Assembly: GCA_958402495.1 (NCBI GenBank)
Contig: CATXTS010000117.1
Coordinates: forward strand, 1-5,952
From: an uncultured Clostridiaceae bacterium
GTDB taxonomy: Bacteria; Bacillota; Clostridia; TANB77; CAG-508
Direction: 5' to 3'
DNA length: 5,952 bases
Positions 1 through 3,911 of the stretch are shown piece by piece. The first letter of the stretch is position 1. The number at the start of each line of letters is the position of its first letter. Position numbers and translations under genes: made by a program. The notes under the pieces were generated by a model that was not told the origin of the DNA, searched no databases, and worked only from the letters and a program-made list of their open reading frames with translations.

Positions 1-87
1 TGCACAATGCCACATGATATCTTCTATTATCTCTTGATTTATCTTTTGAGGTTTTAAAATATACTTAAAGTTTAAGCGTATCTTCAT
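1..87 (-). CDS. N-terminal fragment of a TnpB/OrfB-like transposase (tentative)
   Basis: Only the first 29 codons are inside the window; the frame is open to the left edge. The protein begins MKIRLNFKYILKP and has MWHCA at residues 25-29. A short beta-rich start (K/R-F-K-Y-x-L-K-P), a Q-rich helix and then a W/C-containing helix resemble the N-terminus of IS200/IS605 and IS607 OrfB (TnpB-type RNA-guided nuclease) proteins, where this part is followed by a YN motif. That is recognition by pattern only; the catalytic RuvC and zinc-ribbon parts lie outside. The start ATG at 87-85 follows AAAAGGGGTG very closely, and an in-frame GTG lies directly before it. A consensus-like promoter sits just upstream. 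It could equally be another small basic protein. Confidence 0.45.
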   Translation of the reverse strand, partial: MKIRLNFKYILKPQKINQEIIEDIMWHCA

Positions 88-108
88 CACCCCTTTTCCA
101 TATTCTAT

Positions 109-137
109 ATTATAGCATATGGTACATATGTTCGCAA
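109..137 (-). promoter_or_regulatory. Promoter of the leftward TnpB-like gene, with a dyad in the spacer
   Basis: Reading leftward, TTGCGA (137-132) and TATAAT (114-109) are separated by exactly 17 bp, a good sigma-A promoter about 15-20 nt before the Shine-Dalgarno sequence. The spacer is almost filled by the inverted repeat CATATG-GTA-CATATG (116-130), which would suit a repressor that blocks RNA polymerase. The promoter is seen in sequence; the operator role is inference. Confidence 0.6.
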
Positions 138-235
138 TAGTTTTTTTGTTAAAAGTAGAAATTTCCTATAATATAAAATATTTATTTTCCGTTATACTAT
201 CTAAAATAATTATAACTGGTTAGGAGGAATATAGA

Positions 236-364
236 ATGCTCAAATATGCAAGAAAAATGCATGGAGGAGAATTATGGGCTAAAATAGAAGTACTCGAAAA
301 TGTAGCATCTCCTTTATTATCATTAAATTTATTTAATAAAGGAGAGAAAAATTATGTCTTATGA
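236..364 (+). CDS. Small unrecognised 42-aa protein upstream of a DUF2000 gene
   Basis: This short ORF starts at an ATG preceded by TAGGAGGAATATAGA, the best Shine-Dalgarno sequence of the window (AGGAGG, about 9 nt spacing), and ends at a TGA at 362-364. It overlaps the start of the DUF2000 gene by 11 nt in another frame, the geometry of translational coupling. The product starts MLKYARKMHGGELW and ends NKGEKNYVL. I see no signal peptide, membrane helix or known motif. I do not recognise the family. It may be a real small protein, a leader peptide setting translation of the downstream gene, or a remnant of a longer gene. Upstream promoter elements are unclear: TATAAT at 167-172 and TATACT at 193-198 lack convincing -35 partners. 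Confidence 0.5.
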   Translation: MLKYARKMHGGELWAKIEVLENVASPLLSLNLFNKGEKNYVL

Positions 365-782
365 AGAGAAAAAAATGGTAGGTATTTTATCCACACATGT
401 TCCACCTTCCATTGCTTTAAATGTGATTGGTCACCTCTCTATTTCTATAGGGAGATATGCCGATTCTGAAATTATGGGAAAACCTACTCTTATAGATAAA
501 TCTGGCGTCACGCATTTAGGTATCAGTCAGTTTCCTTTTATACTCACTATGGTAAAACCTGGAAAGTTAAAGCAAACGATTAGCCTTGCTAAGAGCAATC
601 CGAATTTGTTAGTTGCAGATTATCCCAAAGATATGTTAGATACTAGAACAGATGAAGAATTAGCTTATTCCCTTGCAAGCAAAACAAATGATGATTTAGA
701 ATATTTAGGTGCTATTCTTTATGGTCCTACTATGGAAGTTGATAAGATTACAGGAAAGTTTCAATTATGGAATCTGCACTAA
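354..782 (+). CDS. DUF2000 family protein (PTH2-like fold)
   Basis: The 142-aa product matches the DUF2000 pattern I know: an N-terminal strand (KMVGILSTHVPP), a helix starting with the alanine/leucine-rich ALNVIGHLSISIG, a central strand region around residues 41-70 (TLIDKSG, LGISQFPFI), a helix, then a C-terminal LEYLGAILYGP segment around 116-126. The length is normal for the family and the chain looks intact. Solved members have a peptidyl-tRNA hydrolase 2-like fold, but no reaction is established, so none is assigned. The start ATG follows AAAGGAGAGAAAAATT, a good ribosome binding site lying inside the preceding 42-codon ORF, so the pair is probably one transcript. A hairpin terminator begins 25 nt after the stop. 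No signal peptide is seen, so it is probably cytoplasmic. Confidence 0.8.
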   Translation: MSYEEKKMVGILSTHVPPSIALNVIGHLSISIGRYADSEIMGKPTLIDKSGVTHLGISQFPFILTMVKPGKLKQTISLAKSNPNLLVADYPKDMLDTRTDEELAYSLASKTNDDLEYLGAILYGPTMEVDKITGKFQLWNLH

Positions 783-806
783 TCTATTGATTTTATTTTT
801 ATAGAA

Positions 807-839
807 AAGAAGTAAGAACCTAAACGGCTCTTACTTCTT
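807..839. terminator. Bidirectional intrinsic terminator
   Basis: Arms 807-820 and 826-839 pair over 14 bp with one A/C mismatch, around the loop TAAAC. Rightward it is followed by TCTATTAATTCTTC and ends the DUF2000 transcript. Leftward it is followed by a T-rich CTTTTCTAT stretch and ends the 57-aa gene, whose TAG stop (822-820) lies within the hairpin. Confidence 0.75.
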
Positions 840-993
840 CTATTAATTCTTCAAACTCTTTGCTCGATATGTATTTTAAACTTTCTGCAGATAATAAATT
901 TTCTTTCTTAGCTAATGCATTATACTCCTTTACTGTTAATTTCTTTTTAGCAGCTTTTATCTTTTGTAGTGATTTTTCATAAAATTCCTTCAT
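820..993 (-). CDS. 57-aa protein: a single helical repeat domain of the kind found in HNH-associated repeats
   Basis: The protein is one compact, probably all-helical domain: a basic first helix with YEKSLQKIKAAKK, then LTVKEYNALAKKENLLS, then ESLKYIS and an acidic end (EFEELIEEVRAV). The order 'basic helix, [LP]-T-x-K-E-[YW]-x-x-x-A, x-L-x-S-x-x-L, aromatic-x-x-L' is shared with both ends of the 188-aa protein at 3902-4468. It also resembles the short repeats found beside HNH and homing endonuclease domains, thought to bind DNA. The link to that family is my inference. I choose ATG 993 because GAGGTG lies 6 nt upstream; an in-frame GTG at 1002 is the alternative (60 aa). It is divergent from the LytTR operon, with an extended -10 at 1012-1020 and a terminator overlapping its stop. 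Basic charge at the N-terminal half fits nucleic-acid contact, but function is unknown. Confidence 0.7.
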   Translation of the reverse strand: MKEFYEKSLQKIKAAKKKLTVKEYNALAKKENLLSAESLKYISSKEFEELIEEVRAV

Positions 994-1011
994 ATCAATC
1001 ACCTCTGCTTT

Positions 1012-1020
1012 ATTATATCA
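1012..1020 (-). promoter_or_regulatory. Extended -10 promoter of the 57-aa gene
   Basis: Leftward reading gives TGATATAAT: a TATAAT hexamer (1017-1012) preceded by TGn, the extended -10 form that can work with a poor -35. No convincing -35 is present 16-18 bp upstream. Transcription would begin only a few nt before the GAGGTG Shine-Dalgarno sequence. A one-mismatch Spo0A box, TGTCGTA, lies at 1039-1045. Confidence 0.5.
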
Positions 1021-1073
1021 TGTTATGTTTACTTTGTTTGTCGTAATTTGTCACCTCATACTAATTTTTTTAC

Positions 1074-1146
1074 TACCTACTATTTTTTATTTCATCCTTC
1101 TTTTTCTACCTCTTAATCTTTATTTTATACCACTTACTTTATTTTT
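1074..1146 (+). promoter_or_regulatory. Pyrimidine-rich direct repeats upstream of the LytTR promoter (possible LytTR sites)
   Basis: The region upstream of the operon promoter is strongly pyrimidine-rich on the + strand and contains three repeats starting TACC: at 1074 (TACCTACTATTTTTTATTT), 1107 (TACCTCTTAATCTTTATTTT) and 1128 (TACCACTTACTTTATTTTT). The last two start 21 bp apart, the two-turn spacing typical of LytTR direct-repeat operators, and end right at the -35. Autoregulation by the encoded LytTR protein is inference; low-complexity T-rich sequence can imitate repeats. Confidence 0.35.
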
Positions 1147-1147
1147 C

Positions 1148-1175
1148 TTTACTTTTTGGAGGAAACTGCTATAAT
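1148..1175 (+). promoter_or_regulatory. Promoter of the LytTR/LiaF-like operon
   Basis: TTTACT (1148-1153), a 16-bp spacer and TATAAT (1170-1175) with an upstream TG (1167-1168) form an extended -10 promoter. The spacer contains GGAGGAAACTG, which looks like a ribosome binding site but lies upstream of the expected start of transcription (about 1182). The sequence AGGAAACTGCTATAAT (1160-1175) recurs with one change at the promoter of the 188-aa gene (4512-4527). Confidence 0.65.
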
Positions 1176-1196
1176 CAATCCATAGGAGATGGATAT

Positions 1197-1661
1197 ATGA
1201 AAATTAGGGTAGAAATAGATGAGCAATTAACAGAAAATGAAATTATTATTCGATGTAAGCAAATAGATTCGAGTATTCCTAAAATACAAGAGGCTATTAC
1301 CAATATTACTTCTCATGCACCTAATATACTTCTTTTTAAAGATGATACGCAATATTATTTACCATTAAAAGATATATTATTTTTTGAAACATCAGAGCAA
1401 GGTATTCATGCGCATACTACTGATGATGTTTATCAAATCAAATATCGTCTTTACGAATTAGAAGAACTCTTACCTAAAAGCTTTATTCGTGTGGCAAAAT
1501 CCACTATTATTAATATAAATGCTATCTATTCTATTAGCCATTTACTGACCTCTTCCTATTTGGTTGCATTTAATAAAAGTCATAAACAAGTCTATGTCTC
1601 TCGTTTTTATATAAAAGCCTTAAAAACTAGACTTGAAGAAAGGAGAAATTATGAAATTTAG
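1197..1661 (+). CDS. LytTR-domain transcriptional regulator
   Basis: A 154-aa DNA-binding protein with a LytTR domain at about residues 44-147. Visible family marks are the strand ILLFKDDTQYYLPLKDILFFE, the H-A-H-T strand near 71-74, FIRVAKSTIININAI at 97-110 (the conserved F-x-R-x-x-K/R-S-x-x-x-N-x-x-x-I signature) and the closing YVSRFYIKALK. Residues 1-40 form a short N-terminal strand/helix region, not a phosphoreceiver domain. This is therefore the stand-alone LytTR type regulated by a membrane partner instead of by a response-regulator receiver. The start has AGGAG 8 nt upstream. The stop overlaps the downstream membrane-protein gene by 11 nt, so the two are co-expressed. Targets are unknown; self-regulation is likely from candidate repeats upstream. 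Confidence 0.88.
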   Translation: MKIRVEIDEQLTENEIIIRCKQIDSSIPKIQEAITNITSHAPNILLFKDDTQYYLPLKDILFFETSEQGIHAHTTDDVYQIKYRLYELEELLPKSFIRVAKSTIININAIYSISHLLTSSYLVAFNKSHKQVYVSRFYIKALKTRLEERRNYEI

Positions 1662-2346
1662 AAATTGGTTTTGGGGAATATTTTTTATTTTAGCAGCTGT
1701 ATTTATTTTATTAAATCAGTTAGGTTATTTTACACAAATCCATCTATTTAGTTTAATTTGTACCATTATTTTAATACCGATTATATTGAAAAGTTGTTAT
1801 CATCTAAACTTTTCTGGTATTTTATTTCCACTAGCTATCTTATGCATTATTTATGCAGAACCTTTAGGTATTACCAATCTAACACCTTGGCCGATTCTTG
1901 CTATTGCTCTATTTGGTAGTATTGGCTTATCTTTCATCTTTGGTAGTCATTATCATCATACTTCTTGTCACCATCATGAAGAAAACTTTGGAGAAGTGAT
2001 TGACTCCCCTGATGAAAATATGGTTAACTTTGATGTACACTTTGGTTCTAGTATCAAATATATAAATACCGAACATTTACAACAAGCAAATGTACATTGT
2101 TCTTTTGGAGCAGCAAAAGTTTATTTTGACCATGCGCAAGTTGCTCCTGAGGGTGCACAAATTTATTTAGATATTTCTTTTTCCGGTGTGGAGCTATATA
2201 TTCCTAAATCTTGGCATATCGTCAATAAAACAAATGTCACTTTAGGTGGTATAGAAGAAAAAAATAAAATGATGCAAGCAGAAGGACCTGTTGTTCATTT
2301 AGTCGGAAAAGTTAGTTTTTCCGGTGTAGAAATTATTTATATTTAA
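1651..2346 (+). CDS. LiaF-like four-helix membrane protein, probable partner and inhibitor of the LytTR regulator
   Basis: A 231-aa membrane protein. Hydrophobic segments lie at about 5-27, 31-47, 55-75 and 80-99; the first carries the W-G-I-F-F-I-L-A-A-V pattern of LiaF/DUF5668-type membrane regions. A His/Cys-rich linker follows (about 100-109: seven residues are H or C). The C-terminal part (about 125-231) is a LiaF C-terminal type beta-repeat domain with recurring F-G-S/F-G-A and F-S-G-V-E turns (SFSGVELYIP, VSFSGVEIIY). In LiaF this domain works with a membrane sensor of cell-envelope stress; in LytTR regulatory systems the membrane protein restrains the LytTR protein. That role is inferred from the overlap with the regulator gene. 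I start at ATG 1651, with AAGGAG at 1640-1645; the in-frame TTG at 1633 lies upstream of that site and is unlikely. Confidence 0.82.
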   Translation: MKFRNWFWGIFFILAAVFILLNQLGYFTQIHLFSLICTIILIPIILKSCYHLNFSGILFPLAILCIIYAEPLGITNLTPWPILAIALFGSIGLSFIFGSHYHHTSCHHHEENFGEVIDSPDENMVNFDVHFGSSIKYINTEHLQQANVHCSFGAAKVYFDHAQVAPEGAQIYLDISFSGVELYIPKSWHIVNKTNVTLGGIEEKNKMMQAEGPVVHLVGKVSFSGVEIIYI

Positions 2347-2352
2347 CAGAAG

Positions 2353-2390
2353 AAACACTTATCTCATTTTTTTAGATAAGTGTTTTTTTA
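2353..2390. terminator. Terminator of the LytTR/LiaF-like operon, shared with the convergent hydrolase gene
   Basis: A perfect 12-bp stem, AAACACTTATCT (2353-2364) and AGATAAGTGTTT (2374-2385), with a 9-nt loop, is followed rightward by a T-run. It begins 6 nt after the LiaF-like stop. On the other strand it is followed by TTTCTTCTG and can also end the hydrolase transcript, whose stop is 34 nt away. Confidence 0.85.
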
Positions 2391-2418
2391 TTTTTTACTT
2401 TCTTTTTCTTAACTCTTT

Positions 2419-3234
2419 TTATCTTGCATTTTCTATAAACCTTATAAAAGTTGGTGTAAATGTTTCTTTTGCTTCATAAAACGCTCCATGTCCAGCATTA
2501 TCAAAAGGAAATAATTGTGCATTTGGTATGTTTTTTTGCATAATCTTAGCCATTTCAAAAGGACATATCTTATCTTGCCTTCCATGAAAAATACCAGTTG
2601 GTACATAAATGCTAGTCATATCTGTAAAAACATCCTCATCTCTTAGTGATTTTAATGTCTCCATTTCTCCCACTCCTGAAGCATCGTTGCTGATATTTTG
2701 TAGCCAATTTGCAAATGGTTCTGATGGTTTGTTTGCAAAAAAGATGCTTCCAAAATATTGATTTAGTGCTGGTCTATCTCTATAGCCTAATTCTATTAAT
2801 TTTTGTGTATCCTCTCTTGTCTGTCCATAAGGATTATTTCTGCTTTTTCCATAAGAAGGTAGGGCTGCATCCCATAAACATAATTTTTGAACACCATATC
2901 CACGGTATAATCCCATATATTTTGTAACAATGGCACCACCCATAGAAAAACCTACTAAAGTAAAATCATTTAATTGTAATTGGTAAATAATACTATATAA
3001 GTCAGTAGCTAGTTGACTATAATCATACCCTTGGCTGGTTTCTTCCGATTCTCCAAAACCTCTTAAATCTAAGCTAATAATCCTATAATCTTTTTCTAAT
3101 AAGGCAGGTATCTGATACTCAAACATAGAATGAGAAAGAGGCCAACCATGAACTAATATAATCGTCTTACTACCTTGTGGTTGTAAATCATATACGGCTA
3201 TTTTGGCCCTGTCATTTGATAATATATAAAACAT
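2419..3234 (-). CDS. Alpha/beta hydrolase (non-haem chloroperoxidase/esterase type)
   Basis: A complete 271-aa alpha/beta hydrolase. The oxyanion-side motif HGWPLS is at 29-34, the following DLRGFGES at 56-63, the nucleophile elbow GFSMGG gives Ser97, GRQD supplies Asp221 and NAGHGAFYE supplies His249, so the Ser-Asp-His triad is present and correctly spaced. The HGW-P-L-S start plus D-x-R-G-x-G-x-S is typical of cofactor-free haloperoxidase/arylesterase relatives. In this group the true activity is usually ester hydrolysis, and halogenation is a side reaction. The substrate cannot be told from sequence. There is no signal peptide, so it is cytoplasmic. The start ATG has AAGGGAGA 9 nt upstream. 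The nearest upstream gene on the same strand, the 44-aa gene, is separated by a strong terminator, so the hydrolase probably has its own promoter between 3252 and 3290. No clear consensus is seen there. Confidence 0.88.
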   Translation of the reverse strand: MFYILSNDRAKIAVYDLQPQGSKTIILVHGWPLSHSMFEYQIPALLEKDYRIISLDLRGFGESEETSQGYDYSQLATDLYSIIYQLQLNDFTLVGFSMGGAIVTKYMGLYRGYGVQKLCLWDAALPSYGKSRNNPYGQTREDTQKLIELGYRDRPALNQYFGSIFFANKPSEPFANWLQNISNDASGVGEMETLKSLRDEDVFTDMTSIYVPTGIFHGRQDKICPFEMAKIMQKNIPNAQLFPFDNAGHGAFYEAKETFTPTFIRFIENAR

Positions 3235-3275
3235 ATTTTTAAGTCTCCCTTCTTTTACTATCTTATGCTATATAC

Positions 3276-3334
3276 CTGCAAAATAGAAAAAAAGAATCCA
3301 AACAATGAGAAAATCTCATTATTTAAATTCTTTT
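3276..3334 (-). terminator. Long terminator hairpin after the 44-aa gene
   Basis: Arms 3290-3310 and 3314-3334 align over 21 bp with only three mismatches around an AAA loop; the inner seven pairs (AATGAGA/TCTCATT) are perfect. Read leftward it is followed by TTTTTTTCTATTTTG, a proper T-tract, and starts 12 nt after the stop of the 44-aa gene. The rightward side is also T-rich. Confidence 0.75.
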
Positions 3335-3345
3335 CTTTTTATCTT

Positions 3346-3480
3346 TTATAACAACGCATTGACGGCATCTATTCTCCCTATATGATATATTTTTAGACTG
3401 GTCCTTGGAAATAATTTAATAAATAACTTTCCTTTCCAATTTAATTGCCTGGCTATCTTTTGTAAAATTTCTTTTTCCAT
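3346..3480 (-). CDS. Small basic 44-aa conserved-looking protein
   Basis: The ORF starts at ATG 3480, preceded by GAAGAGGAGTATATAAT (GAGGAG, about 8 nt spacing), and ends at TAA 3348-3346. The product begins MEKEILQKIARQLNWKGKLF and ends RIDAVNALL: an amphipathic helix, an N-W-K-x-K turn, a hydrophobic F-I-K-L-F-P segment and a second helix. The 'A-x-x-L-N-W-K-x-K-L-x-x-K-L-F' and 'I-x-R-I-x-x-V-N-x-L-L' patterns are familiar to me from short uncharacterised clostridial proteins, but I know no function and cannot confirm by search. It is basic, without a clear membrane helix. The ribosome binding site, own terminator and sensible codon use support it being a real gene. Its promoter is not obvious; the A/T dyad at 3530-3555 lies upstream of it. 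Confidence 0.65.
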   Translation of the reverse strand: MEKEILQKIARQLNWKGKLFIKLFPRTSLKIYHIGRIDAVNALL

Positions 3481-3509
3481 ATTATATACTCCTCTTCCAC
3501 ACCAAATAC

Positions 3510-3538
3510 TTGCAATTCTATTTTTGCCAGTATATAAT
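3510..3538 (+). promoter_or_regulatory. Strong rightward promoter for a candidate small RNA
   Basis: TTGCAA (3510-3515), a 17-bp spacer and TATAAT (3533-3538) match the sigma-A consensus in 11 of 12 positions. No sizeable protein gene follows on the + strand, but an intrinsic terminator lies about 70 nt downstream. Transcription should begin at about 3545. Confidence 0.65.
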
Positions 3539-3557
3539 AGAGGTATATTATATACCT
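3530..3557. repeat. A/T dyad overlapping the -10 and start site (operator candidate)
   Basis: GTATATAATA (3530-3539) and TATTATATAC (3546-3555) are perfect 10-bp inverted arms around GAGGTA. A second, nested dyad AGGTATA-TTA-TATACCT occupies 3541-3557. The first covers the -10 and predicted start site of the rightward promoter, a natural place for a repressor. The rightward -10 itself supplies part of the arm, so some of the symmetry may be incidental. Confidence 0.5.
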
Positions 3558-3615
3558 TTTTTGGTGTATTTTATGAGAGATAGCATTCATTTGACGATGG
3601 GCTATCTCTTTTTTT
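3545..3615 (+). ncRNA. Candidate small RNA of about 70 nt
   Basis: The unit consists of a near-consensus promoter ending at 3538, an expected start near 3545, and a terminator at 3576-3615. No annotated protein gene lies inside. The RNA would have an A/U-rich 5' part and a 16-nt terminator loop (3585-3600, ATTCATTTGACGATGG) that could serve as a base-pairing seed. An ATG at 3573 opens a 21-codon frame to 3638 with a hydrophobic tail (YLFFWLIQYFL), but it has only a weak GGTG ahead and runs through the terminator, so a coding role is less likely. I do not recognise a known RNA family. Confidence 0.45.
3576..3615 (+). terminator. Intrinsic terminator of the candidate small RNA
   Basis: AGAGATAGC (3576-3584) and GCTATCTCT (3601-3609) form a perfect 9-bp stem with a 16-nt loop, followed by an uninterrupted T-run to 3615. 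The T-run is only on the rightward side, so the terminator is directional. Confidence 0.75.
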
Positions 3616-3901
3616 GGCTTATACAATATTTCCTTTAGATGGTATTATACTTGTTTATTTTTGCTTTTTCAACAACTTTCGACATATTTCCTAAAAAAGT
3701 TTTCGACAAAATAGTAAAATACTGGGAAATAATTTTTTCTCCTTCTTAGACCTCTCCTTGATTGACTATTTTTCTATTATTGTACACTTTTTTTCCTTCT
3801 ATTCTATTTTGTCGAAATAGAAATATTGTATAAACTGATTATAAATGATAGTTAAATTCTGGTCAAAAAAAACTAGGTTTCGACAAAAAAAGAAAAGCTT
3901 T
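3616..3901. promoter_or_regulatory. Gene-poor stretch with four exact Spo0A boxes
   Basis: No protein gene is supported here. Four perfect 7-bp Spo0A boxes occur: TTCGACA at 3678-3684, 3702-3708 and 3879-3885, and TGTCGAA at 3810-3816. Several also match the wider TTTTGTCGAAAA-like consensus. The second and third sit in a 14-bp inverted repeat, TTTCGACAAAATAG (3701-3714) and CTATTTTGTCGAAA (3804-3817); the third is also within a local hairpin, TTCTATTT/AAATAGAA (3802-3822). I found no other exact box in the window. Spo0A is the sporulation master regulator of Firmicutes. The target promoter is unclear: the nearest transcripts are the candidate small RNA, the 44-aa gene, and the 3' end of the 188-aa gene. 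Confidence 0.6.
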
Positions 3902-3911
3902 TTATACTTTT
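3886..3911 (-). terminator. Weak terminator at the end of the 188-aa gene
   Basis: Leftward, GAAAAG, a 9-nt loop and CTTTTC form a short 6-bp A/T-rich stem that overlaps the stop codon and is followed by seven T residues, directly adjoining the fourth Spo0A box. The stem is weak, so read-through into the Spo0A-box region is possible. Confidence 0.4.

Noticed and set aside
274..282. GGAGGAGAATT followed by ATG at 274
   Set aside because: The frame ends after two codons (ATG GGC TAA); the Shine-Dalgarno-like string is part of the 42-codon ORF.
1154..1165. GGAGGAAA near 1158 as a ribosome binding site
   Set aside because: It lies upstream of the -10 and the predicted transcript start, and no start codon follows at suitable distance.
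1633..1650. TTG start six codons upstream for the LiaF-like protein
   Set aside because: The AAGGAG at 1640-1645 is correctly spaced only for ATG 1651.
2709..2927. 72-codon open frame on the + strand
   Set aside because: It lies wholly inside the alpha/beta hydrolase gene on the other strand, which has full catalytic motifs; the frame has no ribosome binding site or family pattern.
3573..3638. 21-codon ORF with hydrophobic tail, like a type I toxin peptide
   Set aside because: Only a weak GGTG precedes the ATG and the terminator of the candidate small RNA falls inside the frame; no antitoxin RNA is evident.
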